A stretch of 64,000 nt of DNA. It comes from Tubiluchus corallicola (lineage: Eukaryota; Priapulida; Priapulimorpha; Priapulimorphida; Tubiluchidae). Where the stretch lies: contig JAQGDQ010001020.1 in assembly GCA_030141605.1 (NCBI GenBank), positions 1-64,000 of the forward strand. Reading direction: 5' to 3'. Below are positions 53,728-63,339 of this stretch, one piece after another; within the stretch, counting starts at the first letter, position 1; every line of letters starts with the position of its first letter. The notes under the pieces are model-generated. The model had not been told where the DNA came from. It did no database searches and saw nothing but the letters and a program-made list of their open reading frames with translations. A program made the translations under genes and the position numbers.

Positions 53728-54018
53728 CCCCCCCCCACTTTTATGTATATATTATTATTATTACTTCAATTATTAATCACTTCTTTAAGATTTCCACGTA
53801 CAGTTTGGCCTGTCAAGCTATGCTTTTAGGCTCAAACTGTATGCATCAAAATTACTCTGTAATGTAATTTGCACATGTATATGCTGCATAAGAATCTCTT
53901 TTGTAATTTCTGGATAATATTGCATTTATATTTATATTTACTTCAGTGAAATTATCTGTATTTTTATTATAACTGTTAGATGCAGAGTGGAAATAAATAA
54001 ACTTATAACTTATAACTG
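53728..54018 (+). mobile_element. retroposon tail-like repeat, second family, copy 2
   Basis: Second copy of 40985-41285, with the same ends and only a few differences. Confidence 0.7.
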
Positions 54019-54184
54019 TCCGTGTTGTCAAACATTTGTATTTGATTGAGATTTCAGCTTTGAGTAGTGTGTGCTTCTCAGTGGTGGGGAACCACTTTGC
54101 ATCTCCGAAACATCCACAGAAACGAGTCATTTTGCAATCCCACATAAGATAACAGCACCAGACTTTAGCAGCCGTCACTAGCTG

Positions 54185-54187
<3 letters not shown>

Positions 54188-54222
<35 letters not shown>

Positions 54223-54258
54223 GACTATATATTGGCTATATATATATATATATATAGT
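54188..54258. repeat. (TA)n microsatellite
   Basis: Two long TA runs separated by ATATGACTATATATTGGC. Confidence 0.9.
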
Positions 54259-54259
54259 C

Positions 54260-55220
54260 AGCGTGACATATTTTGGAAAAAGGATAACCACAAGTTTTGT
54301 TCAAGTTAATCTGCCAGCTGCCTGCAACTTTTCATGATCATGGTAAACGCAGCATGTAAAAGGGCGTTGGCTATTCCATAGCTGTGACTACTGTCGTGAA
54401 ATTTGGGCTTCACGATTCACCTGCCGTAAAGAAGCCATTGTGAATTAATTTACGCATTGCTGTAGGAACTGGTTTGAGGAGTAACTTGGGTTGAAATAGG
54501 AGGTTAGTTGTTGAGTTGACATGGAACAGAAAAAATGTATATTGCGCTATCGAGAAAAGAATCAATTTAGCGTTATGGGAGAAGGAAAAGTTCTCGTTTT
54601 TGTTTTACTGTCGTCGCAAAGGTCAACACGACAACTACTGTCCACCTCACGTGGAGCTCAGTACCTGGACTGATAATTGTCTTTGCAATTACCTCGCATG
54701 CTTTTCCTTGTTCATCATGTGTTTTTACAGATATGAGCACACTTTTTAAAAACTTACATTGATTATAATAAAAGTGCGCAATACATAACAAAAAGATTTG
54801 CAGCTTGTTTCTATACCTGCACGTGCTACAATAAATAATCAAAGTGTTTTGAAGCAATCACAAAAAGTTTTATTTTAAATTCAATATTACAGAAAAAGTA
54901 AAAGTCGTGGCGATTTCTTCGCTTCCGATGAATACACTAAAAAACGTGTTTAATTCTGATTGGCTGACCTACTAAATGCATATAACGAAGCCAAGTTTTA
55001 CAGCCAATTCTAAATAAGTACAACCTTAGATTAAAGGGCAAGCAGAGAGAAATCTTCCGAACACAAAGGACTTCTGATTCTGCAGATTCACGGCTACAGA
55101 GTGGTTCACATTTTCAGACGTTCTTTCTTGAGGTTTGGCTCTGTTTTGTTTGAATTTTAGTTGCACATCCATTTGTTGGGTTTTTGCATCACGTTTTGCC
55201 TTATCTGGATGCAAAACAAT
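54260..55220. other. intergenic, no gene seen
   Basis: Several frames of 60-95 codons on both strands without recognisable features. The part after about 55130 belongs to the receptor 4 downstream flank. Confidence 0.5.
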
Positions 55221-55222
55221 TT

Positions 55223-55397
55223 GCCTCTGTTGTTACCTTCACTGGCATCTCAGAATCTTCTTGAACGCTGCTCTAAATTTGCCTCTTTTGTTACCTTCAC
55301 AGGCATCTCAGAATCTTCTTGAACGCTGCTCTAAATTTACCTCTGTTGTTACCTTCACTGGCATCTCAGAATCTTCTTGAACGCTGCTCTAAATTTG
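55223..55397. repeat. 58-bp x 3 tandem repeat of the GPCR C-terminus
   Basis: Copies start at 55223, 55281 and 55339 and contain CTTCACTGGCATCTCAGAAT and CTTCTTGAACGCTGCTCTAA. The innermost copy is the true end of receptor 4 (helix 8 to stop). The other two are downstream duplicates of the last codons, stop and 3' UTR start. Confidence 0.95.
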
Positions 55398-56230
55398 CCA
55401 TTTGTTGCCACGTATATGAAAGGGTTAACAGCACTGTTCCAGTAACTGATACGTGCTACTACCCAGTGAGCCATACTTGCCGCGCACAGTGGGCATCTTG
55501 AAAGCTTTATTGCCAAGATAGAGTACGGACCCCAACAAATGAAAAATGCAAGAGTGACGATGGCTAAAGTTTTCGTTGCCTTCATTTCCATCACTCTTGT
55601 ACTAGTTTGTCGGTTTTGGTTGTGAATTTGCAAAATTTGCTTTCTTGCTGCTCGCCATATTAATGCATACAGTGAAACCACAACTGTCATAGGCAGATAA
55701 ATTGTTATCGTTATGGTGGCAACGAAAAAGAATTTCAGTGCTTCCATGTATGCTATAATAATGGCAAAAAGCCACGTAATAGATAACGTGATACTTAATG
55801 CTCTCTTTGTAAGGTATATGTTGTATTTGAAAGGGTGCAAAACTGCTACGTATCTCTCACCTGCAATTAAACATAAGTGTAATATACTGCTGTTCAGGGC
55901 AGCCAAAATTACAAAAAGTTGGGCAGAAGGATATGAAGAACCCAACTGCTTCGCGTTTACTATAGCGTGTACTATACCCACAATGTCAGCTGGCAGTGAT
56001 ATCAGTCCACATAGCAGATCCGTTACAGCTAGTGATACGATCAATGCATTCGTTTTTGTTTGCAACTGCTCATACTTGTAAACTGCAATTAGAACTAGCA
56101 AGTTCCCAGCAACTATAATCACAGCTAGGCACACAAGAAATCCTGTTACAGTAGTCAAAGTAAACCAACTTCCATTCAGATGTAGGGCACGAGTTGTGTT
56201 TCCTGCTGTAGTGTAATTGTCACTTAGCAT
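55355..56230 (-). CDS. class A GPCR, MECA-like (receptor 4)
   Basis: Intact single-exon receptor. The frame is open to a TTG at 56236, but the first ATG, at 56230, aligns with the start of receptor 3 and gives 291 residues. Seen from that start: N-glycosylation NYT and NTT, TM1 AGN, TM2 LAVTD, TM3 ending ERY (125-127), TM4 Trp, CWGP (232-235), NPFIY (269-273), helix 8 FRAAFKKI, end RCQ. ECL1 is longer than in receptors 2, 3 and 5 (NAKQLGSSYP). TM4-TM5 loop very short; no TM5 Pro; CPLC in ECL3. The intracellular loop 3 (HNQNRQTSTRVMEMKATKTL) is the most divergent of the set. Its 5' flank is displaced by repeats and a hAT MITE. Confidence 0.93.
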   Translation of the reverse strand: MLSDNYTTAGNTTRALHLNGSWFTLTTVTGFLVCLAVIIVAGNLLVLIAVYKYEQLQTKTNALIVSLAVTDLLCGLISLPADIVGIVHAIVNAKQLGSSYPSAQLFVILAALNSSILHLCLIAGERYVAVLHPFKYNIYLTKRALSITLSITWLFAIIIAYMEALKFFFVATITITIYLPMTVVVSLYALIWRAARKQILQIHNQNRQTSTRVMEMKATKTLAIVTLAFFICWGPYSILAIKLSRCPLCAASMAHWVVARISYWNSAVNPFIYVATNGKFRAAFKKILRCQ

Positions 56231-56560
56231 TGTCAAATGTTACCATTTCACGTTACTCTGACAAGATTGTTCATGTATGGCGCGGATGGACAAGCCGAAG
56301 TAGGACACTTTTGCTAAACCGCATGTGCTAAATTTGCGGAAAACCAGTGTCGTACATGGGCAGCCCAAGTAGGACACTGGCGATTTCTGTCGAGAATCGT
56401 GAATTATGACATCATAAAACATAAAACTAAATTTGTTTTAGAAAAAAGCAACTTTTAATAATGATGGATAGTTCTTGACAAATATATATTTTTTAAAATA
56501 ATATCACCATCATTATTAGCTCCATTAATATCATCATAACATTAAACCAAGCATCTAACA

Positions 56561-56981
56561 CAGGGGTGTGCAAATTATCTGACTAGCCGGGCCACATTAA
56601 ACATTCCCGCAATTCCTGTGGGCCACATGCAGTTTGGTCAAGGAGCCAAGTACAGTAGGACCTAATAACGATTTTTTTGCATCCAGTTTGTGCACATCAT
56701 CACTACTGCACCCAAGAAACTATTTTAGAAGTTATTAAAATTAATAAAACCATATATTTCGTCATGTCCGACAGTGACATTAAGTGACAACAGTCTTGTA
56801 AGGGTTAATGGCATCCGAGCTAGAGGAAAAAACTATCCGCACTATCTTTGCGATATTGGTGCAGACTTCAGCTGGATCGCATGGGCCGCACTTTCATTAC
56901 GTTGACAAACTTCTTCGCGGGCCGCACAAGATCTCTCGGCGGGCCGCAAGTGGCCCGCGGGCCGCAGTTTGCACACCCCTG
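56561..56981. mobile_element. hAT-type MITE (421 bp) with target duplication
   Basis: Terminal inverted repeats CAGGGGTGTGCAAA at both ends, flanked by a perfect 8-bp direct duplication ATCTAACA (56553-56560 and 56982-56989). The 8-bp duplication and CAGGG ends are diagnostic of hAT elements. The interior has GGGCCGC-rich ends and no transposase, so it is non-autonomous and probably fairly young. Confidence 0.95.
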
Positions 56982-57063
56982 ATCTAACACTTTAAAGAGT
57001 GAAACTATGTAGGGCACATAGTTCGCTAACCAGTTATATGGTTGACGACTCAATTCGTACTTC

Positions 57064-57345
57064 TCTCTAGTGTCCTACTTGGGCAACCCATGTACTACGC
57101 GTCCTACTTGGGCAACCCATATACTACGCGTCCTACTTGGACTAGCCCATGTACTACGCGTCCTACTTGGACTAGCCCATGTACTACGCGTCCTACTTGG
57201 GCAACCCATATACTACGTGTCCTACTTGGACTAGCCCATGTACTACGCGTCCTACTTGGACTAGCCCATGTACTACGCGTCCTACTTGGACTAGCATATG
57301 TAAACCAATTGTCCTACTTGGACTAGCATATGTAAACCAATTGTC
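57064..57345. repeat. minisatellite, 29-30 bp x about 9
   Basis: The unit GTCCTACTTGGACTAGCCCA + TGTACTACGC alternates with a GGCAACCC version. The last two units differ (ATATGTAAACCAATT). Related single motifs in the opposite orientation (AAGTAGGACACT) lie at 56299-56311 and 56368-56381, on the other side of the hAT MITE. Confidence 0.92.
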
Positions 57346-57378
57346 TTACTTCGAAACATTCAATGTATCACAACATCC

Positions 57379-57452
57379 AATGTAAATCAATTTTCGTCTA
57401 GACGCAGGGCACGAGTTGTGTTTCCAGCTGTTGTGTAATTGTCACGTAGCAT
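57379..57452 (-). pseudogene. GPCR N-terminal fragment
   Basis: From an ATG at 57450-57452 the frame encodes MLRDNYTTAGNTTRAL, like receptors 3 and 4, then meets a TGA where the paralogs have Trp. Homology stops at about 57379 at the tandem repeat. The adjoining 57455-57790 is receptor 5' flank. This fragment and receptor 4 thus represent two copies of the same start region. Confidence 0.85.
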
Positions 57453-57454
57453 TG

Positions 57455-58015
57455 TCAAATGTTACCATTTCACAAGAATATCAACGTTAGTGTGACATGA
57501 ACGTTCGTTCGAGAAATACACCTCTGCTTTTTACACGGAAGACTGCACAACTGACCAGCATTTTTACATGTTGCTAAATAGAATATTCCAGCATCGTCAC
57601 AAACAGTAGGTCTTGTGTACATACCAAAAATCCATTAATGCATATAATTATGTGTATATAACAGAAAGTTTTTAGTTTCAATAGTTGTAATTTCCTGAAT
57701 AGCAAAACCGATGTGACACTTACAAAGTGGCACAAATGTGTTCATCTAAACAAAGAAACTACACGGACGATAACGTAATTGTCATTTATGTCACTGCAAA
57801 ATTCATGGTGACAACGCAACGTTAGCAAAATAAGCCTTTTGTCCATTGTCTTTCAGACGTATCTAGTTTGGAGGAATTGCATAGCAAATTCACAAATTGG
57901 AGAAACCGAATTATCGGCTAATAGCAGCAATATTATTAATCAGTTAAGGTCAACAATTGAAAGCTCAGTAAATGATTTAGTAGACGTATATTCATTAAAA
58001 TATGTATAATATACT
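57455..58015 (-). other. GPCR 5' flank, no further gene
   Basis: Shares TGTTACCATTTCAC with the flanks of receptors 3 and 4, and a CACAAATGTGTTCATCTAA-type block with 40300-40330. Confidence 0.5.
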
Positions 58016-58019
58016 TTAG

Positions 58020-58182
58020 AAAATTTTGGAGGTTTTTCGCCCCCCATTCCTCCTGCTGGACCCGATTCGAAAAATAAAACCCCAAATGGCACGACACTAG
58101 ATCGAGACCTTTCGTTTGATGTATAGATCGCCGCAAATGGTGCCGCCATTGGAGCTGTAGCCTCGAATCTTATATATATATG
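58020..58182 (-). mobile_element. Helitron-like 5' end fragment
   Basis: The reverse complement matches 59476-59610: TATAAGATTCGAGGCTACAG, then GGCACCATTTGCGGCGATC, CGAAAGGTCTCGATCTAGTG and TTTTTCGAATCGGG. It is therefore the start of a second, minus-oriented element, truncated at 58020. Confidence 0.65.
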
Positions 58183-58234
58183 TAAATATATATACCAAGA
58201 GAATTAATATATACGATAAATATACACGTATAAT

Positions 58235-58635
58235 CAAAAATACGCAATCATCCTACATAGTCCTCATTTATAACACAAAGCCAGCAACAGCAGCAGCTTT
58301 ACTGAATTAAAGCTCTAAGTTTATAGACAGAGTACAATGGATGACGTCAGAACAATGTTGCTTTTCGTCAGCAGTTTTCTAAGCAAAATTTATATATATA
58401 TATATATTTTCACTTAGAAAACTGCTGACGCAAAGGCATTGTTGTGACGTCATCCATTGTATTCTGTCTATAAGCTTATAGCTTTAATTCAGCAAAAAGC
58501 TGCTACAGGCAAAGTAAACAAACAGTAGGCAGGATGTTACGGGCTTTGTGTTATAAATGAGGACTAGGTAGGATGTTCACGTATTATTGATTGCACGTGG
58601 TTTTTTACGCAAAATCTTTTGCGGGGCCTTTGCTA
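58235..58635. mobile_element. Helitron-like 3' parts in inverted arrangement
   Basis: 58410-58635 (plus) matches the 3' half of the element at 59466-60168, including the hairpin GCAAAATCTTTTGC and GGGGCCTTTGC, but with CTAT instead of CTAG. 58235-58397 is the reverse complement of its first part, so the two arms form an inverted repeat around a TA run. Two elements inserted head to head, or one was duplicated by inversion. Confidence 0.65.
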
Positions 58636-58794
58636 TTTATTATATTATAGCACATAGTTTCAACTTTGTGAAAAATGTTTGGAATGGTTTTGTTGTAATG
58701 CTGTGCTGTTGGTGCTTGTGCTATAGGTGTCGTCATCATTGCCACCATCATCATCATCATCATCAACATCATGATCACCACGTGAGGTGGTGGA

Positions 58795-59410
58795 TTTGAT
58801 GTGGTGTGGTGGTGGTGTGCTTTTTGTGTTGTGCTATGGATGGTGTGGTGGGGTGATAGGGTGTGTGGGGTGTGGTGTGGGTAGTGTGGTATGGAGTGGG
58901 TGGCATGGTGTGTGGGTGGGTGGGTGTTGTGGTGCAGTGTGGTGTTATGGTGTGGTGTGGTGCAGTGCGGTGTGATGTGGTGGAGTATTATGGTGTGGGT
59001 GGTGTGATGTGGTGTTTGGGTGGTGCAGTGGTATGGTGTGGTGCAGTGTGGAGTGATGTGGTGGAGTGGTATGGTGTGGTGTGTGGGTGGTGCAGTGGTA
59101 TGGTGTGGTGCAGTGTGGTGTGATGTGGTGGAGTGGTATGGTGTGGGTGGTGTGGTGTGTAGGTGGTATGGTGTGGTGCGGTGCGGTGTGGTGGTATTGT
59201 GTGGTGCAGTGTGGTGCGATGAGGTGGAGTGGTATGGTGTGGTGCAGTGTGGTGTGATGAGGTGGAGTGGTATGGTGTGGGTGGTGTGGTGTGTAGGTGG
59301 TATGGTGTGGTGTGGTGCAGTGTGGTGGTATTGTGTGGTGCAGTGTGGTGCGATGAGGTGGAGTGGTATGGTGTGGTGCAGTGTGGTGTGATGAGGTGGT
59401 GTGTGTTGAT
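58795..59410. repeat. GT-rich satellite-like stretch (GTGGTGTGGTR)n
   Basis: More than 600 bp with almost no A or C on the plus strand apart from regularly spaced GCAGTG/GGTATGG motifs. A higher-order period of about 58-120 bp (GATGAGGTGGAGTGGTATGG) is visible. Long open frames on both strands are artefacts of composition. Confidence 0.93.
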
Positions 59411-59411
59411 T

Positions 59412-59445
59412 TGTGCACAAAATTCTTTTTGTGGGGTTTGGCTAG
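59412..59445 (+). mobile_element. diverged Helitron-like 3' end
   Basis: GCACAAAATTCTTTTTGTGG + GGTTTGGCTAG resembles the hairpin-plus-CTAG end of 60141-60168. It lies at the end of the GT-rich stretch and 20 bp before the next element starts. Confidence 0.5.
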
Positions 59446-59465
59446 TTATATTAATATTATTGGTA

Positions 59466-60167
59466 TCTTAATATATAAGATTCGAGGCTACAGCTTCGAC
59501 GACGGCACCATTTGCGGCGATCTATATATCAAACGAAAGGTCTCGATCTAGTGTCGTCTCGTTGATGGTTTATTTTTCGAATCGGGCCCACCGGGAGGAA
59601 GGCAAGGCGAAAAACCTCCAAAATGGCCATTTTTCGGCTGTTTTTTTGCAAAAGTTATACGGCTGAGATGTAGAGAAAGGGAACGGGTCGAGGGTGGTGC
59701 TGGGTACGGATAGATAGCCCGTTCAGCGGTGGGTGTAGTAGGCATATTTAGAATTCGTGAGAGGACCACGGCGTCCCGTAACGGGCGTTTTCCCGGACCC
59801 AACTCTCGGAAAGAGATATACGGCTCACCAGAAAGAGGAAGAACGGTGCTACACGATGGTGTGGGCTATATGTTAGGACAGGTCCACCGAGAGGAGTACC
59901 GGCGAGTTAATTAGATGTTCTATTTTCAGCAATTTTCGCTTAGAAAACTGCTGACGCAATGCCATTGTTCTGACGTCATCCATTGTACTCTGCTGTAATC
60001 TTATAACTTTAATTCAGCAAAAAGCTGCTACAGGCTTTGGGTTAATTAAACAAACAGTAGGCAGGATGTTACGGGCTTTGTGTTATAAATGAGGACTAGG
60101 TAGAATGTTTGCGTATTATTGATTATACGTGGATTTATACGCAAAATCTTTTGCGGGGCCTTTGCTA

Positions 60168-60168
<1 letters not shown>
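59466..60168 (+). mobile_element. non-autonomous Helitron-like element (703 bp)
   Basis: Starts with TC (TCTTAATATATAAGATTCG) after an A and ends with CTAG before a T. Ten bases before the CTAG is a perfect hairpin GCAAAATCTTTTGC. The TC...CTAG ends, subterminal hairpin and A/T host junction are the Helitron hallmarks, and no target duplication is expected or seen. No Rep/helicase coding sequence is present. The 5' TCTTAATATATAAGA is itself palindromic. Related pieces lie at 58020-58182, 58235-58635 and 59412-59445. Confidence 0.75.

Positions 60169-60171
<3 letters not shown>

Positions 60172-60214
<43 letters not shown>
60172..60214. repeat. (ATT)n microsatellite
   Basis: A pure triplet run directly after the Helitron-like end. 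Confidence 0.95.
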
Positions 60215-61130
60215 AAATTACTTGACATGTAGTTAGAAAACGACCGTATTTCAATGAATGATGTGGTCACACCGACATGCATTGAATCATTATTTGTAAC
60301 AATAATGTGAAGGAAGATAGGATGATTTTTCATATGCTACCCCTTTCTGAAATCGGATAAAAATTACACATTTTAACGTAATTAATACTGCAAAGGCGTT
60401 TCTGATAATTAAATTATAAACTAAGAACTTTATTAAAAGCAGGCGAGCCCGACTATTGATGACATCACAAACTAACATAATTTTCAACAGCAACAATATT
60501 CCACGAGCGGGTTTCATGTGTTTGAAAAGAGAAAATTGAAGTACAATGCTACTGTAAGATATTCAGTTTGTTGCACTAAAGCTAGGTAAGTTTTAAGATT
60601 ACAATTTAAATTTCAAATTTACCGCTGTGCTCATGCATAAGCTGTCGAATGTGTGTACTTTGTCACAAACTAACGCATCTGAACTGAAAGGTACATCACT
60701 TGTTATTTGTGCAATGTGGTGTTTGCGAAATGCAGGCGCTAGTGCCCGTCTAACTAGCGAATGGCGACATCAATTCGACTGCAGTTTATTTTCTGTAACA
60801 TTATATTAAAGGTGATGTATGTTTAATATTGTTTAAATGAACTCACAACCACAATCTCAACCAATGTTACAGATTACGAATCCACTTTCAATAGTTTTTA
60901 TCAATGTATTTTTAACAAAATTCACATACATGTAAACAATGTGGTGAATTTATTTAATTTTTATTTGTGCATAAATAGTTTACAAGGTATGGTCACATAC
61001 ATGACTATTCTCCTCCCTACTACAGCAATTATTGCTTTTCAGCATCCAGCTACAAAATTATCAAATAGCAAATATTTATATAAAATATTTATAGCAAATA
61101 TATATATAAATAGTAATATATGCATACCTG
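60215..61130. other. intergenic, no gene seen
   Basis: AT-rich; short frames only. Confidence 0.5.
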
Positions 61131-61133
61131 TTG

Positions 61134-61510
61134 CTGCTCTTCTTCTAATTCTATGCCTACACTACTTTATACGCACGTGGCGCCAGCTGTTAACAAAAAT
61201 GCAAACATTTACACATTTTAATTTCTTCTGCTGCTCTTCTTCTAATTCTATGCCTACACTACTCTATACGCACGTGGCGCCAGCTGTTAACAAAAATGCA
61301 AACAATTACACATTTTAATTTCTTCTGCTGCTCTTTTTCTAATTCTATGCCTACACTACTCTATACGCACGTGGCGCCAGCTGTTAACAAAAATGCAAAC
61401 ATTTACACATTTTAATTTCTTCTGCTGTTCTTCTTCTAATTCTATGCCTACACTACTCTTTATGCACGTGGCGCCAACTGTTAACAAAAATGCAAACATT
61501 TACACATTTA
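61134..61510. repeat. tandem repeat, 97 bp x about 4
   Basis: The unit contains CTGCTCTTCTTCTAATTCTA, TGCCTACACTACTCTATACG and CACGTGGCGCCAGCTGTTAA. Starts fall near 61134, 61231, 61328 and 61425. Each unit carries a CACGTG and a CAGCTG E-box-type palindrome. Confidence 0.94.
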
Positions 61511-61514
61511 AATT

Positions 61515-62140
61515 TTACATGCGACATATTTTTTATTTATTTATTAGTATGAAAAATACATACAAGAATTACGTACAATATCAATTTTGAAATATACAAA
61601 AAACAAGACATATATACAATTTCAATTATGAAATATTATGACACATTATAAAAATTATGAAATAAAGTTTATCTAATCTCAGTAATCTAACCTAATCTGA
61701 CCAAATCTAATAAAGTGTCCCCAACAACTGTCTTCTGCGTTCATTTCACCTGAATATTCCAGAAGAATAAATAGTAAACAAACCTTTGAAAATCAACAAA
61801 ATTTGGGGGAAGCAAAAGATCAAACAGCTTCATTTGCTAAACGTTTTAACGACGATTACTTATCACTTGTCTGGGGAAAATTCCTCCAGATTTAATCGAC
61901 TAATCTAGACAAAAATCTGCATATTTGTTTTTTTATTGTAAATAATGTAAGACCGAACTAATGTAAGACCAAACTAGAAAGGCATAATAATTTTAATAAC
62001 AGTTTATTGAACATCAATGCAAGAGTACGTAAGGAATATATGTGAGTTGTAATATACAGTACTGATGGCTTTTTCTCATAAGTGAATTACGATATGCAGT
62101 CTTTTTAACATGCTGATAGAGTGTCCAGGTGTTGACTCTA
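61515..62140. other. intergenic, possible retroposon tail
   Basis: Repeated ATGAAATA and TCTAATCT(CA)-type stretches near 61620-61710 look like a retroposon tail with a simple-repeat end. No coding block was seen. Confidence 0.35.
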
Positions 62141-62149
62141 TCAGCTACG

Positions 62150-62478
62150 GCTATTCATTGCTATTGCTACTCAGAATCACAATAAAATTATACAACAAAT
62201 AGCAGATAATAAAGGACAACTTGTTTCAGAAATACTTTACCAATACATTTACAGTGAATGTTAAAGGAAACTGTGCTGATTTCATTATTACATAATTACA
62301 ATTTCAAAATTTCTTTAGTTCTGGTTTCTTGTCTTTTGAGTTTTACAGTTGCACAGTTTGGTTTTCGTAATTCCAAAATCTTTCCTGTAGATATCATTCT
62401 GATTAGTACCTGGCCAGGTGACACTTAGTCAATCATAAGTTACAGAAACACATTGATCAGTGTACTTTGCAATTATTT
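62150..62478 (-). other. 3' flank of receptor 5 (duplicated flank)
   Basis: Shares long blocks with 39010-39180, 40430-40810 and 49640-50020 (for example TTTCCTGTAGATATCATTCT, GATTAGTACCTGGCCAGG and TCAATCATAAGTTACAGAAA). This shows the tandem duplication unit includes at least 300 bp downstream of the gene. Confidence 0.75.
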
Positions 62479-63336
62479 TTACCGGCATCTAAGAATCTTC
62501 TTGAATGCTGTTCTAAATTTGCTGTTTGTTGCTGCATATATGTAAGGGTTGACTGCACTGTTTGAAAAACTCACGCATACTGCTATTTTTACAGCGATAT
62601 CTGATATGCACAGTGGACAGCTTAGGTAGGTTGCTGTCACAATTAAGATTGGAACCCAACAAACGAAAAATGCAACAGTGACTATAGTTAAAGTTTTTGT
62701 TGCTTTCATGTCCATCACTCTTGTTCCAGTTTGTTGGTTTTGATCACGAATTTGCAAGATTTGCTTTCTTGCTGCCCGCCATATTACTGCATACAGTGAG
62801 ACTATAATTGTTGCTTGTAAACAGCTAAAAATACTGGAAACAATCGTGCTGTCGTCTATTATTTCTATGCACGCTGAAATAATGCCCAAGAGCCATGTAA
62901 TGGGTAATAGCATTCTCAATGTTCTCTTTGTAAAATAAATGTTGTATTTGTAAGGATGCAAAATGGCTACATATCTCTCAACAGCAATTAAGCATAAGTG
63001 CAGTATGCTGCAGTCTACAGCAACTATTGCAACAAAATTTTTAAGGCTTTCACCTAGAACGTTAACACGTCTAACATATATTACAGTGACAAATTCAATT
63101 GGCAGTGATATCAGTCCAAATAGCAGATCTGTTACAGCTAGTGATACGATCAGTGCATTCGTTCTTGTTTGCAACTGCTCATACCTGTAAACTGCAATTA
63201 AGACAAGCAAGTTTCCAACAACTGTAATGACGATCAACCATGCTAAGAATGCTGCAACAGTTAGTATAAGCCAATCTTTCTCGTAATTCACTTCGTCAGT
63301 TGTGTTTCCTATCATAGTATCATTTTCGGGTGGCAT
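62479..63336 (-). CDS. class A GPCR, MECA-like (receptor 5)
   Basis: Intact single-exon receptor of 285 residues from the ATG at 63336. Glycosylation sites at N5 and N11; TM1 GN (41-42); LAVTD (66-70); ERY (120-122); TM4 Trp148; CWVP (226-229); TM7 has NPYIY (263-267) where the paralogs have NPFIY; helix 8 FRTAFKKI. ECL2 is a few residues (EIIDDSTIVSS), TM5 lacks Pro, and ECL3 has CPLC. Intracellular loops are nearly identical to those of receptors 1-3. It is the closest relative of the fragment at 50911-51035. Both flanks are shared with the other units of the array. Confidence 0.93.
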   Translation of the reverse strand: MPPENDTMIGNTTDEVNYEKDWLILTVAAFLAWLIVITVVGNLLVLIAVYRYEQLQTRTNALIVSLAVTDLLFGLISLPIEFVTVIYVRRVNVLGESLKNFVAIVAVDCSILHLCLIAVERYVAILHPYKYNIYFTKRTLRMLLPITWLLGIISACIEIIDDSTIVSSIFSCLQATIIVSLYAVIWRAARKQILQIRDQNQQTGTRVMDMKATKTLTIVTVAFFVCWVPILIVTATYLSCPLCISDIAVKIAVCVSFSNSAVNPYIYAATNSKFRTAFKKILRCR

Positions 63337-63339
63337 TGT

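Noticed and set aside
45713-56081. Overlapping frames in other phases of the GPCR genes
   Set aside because: Shadow frames; only the minus-strand receptor frames carry seven-helix motifs.
58605-59420. His/Pro/Thr-rich and Val/Trp/Gly-rich long frames
   Set aside because: Pure composition artefacts of the GT-rich satellite; open in many frames.
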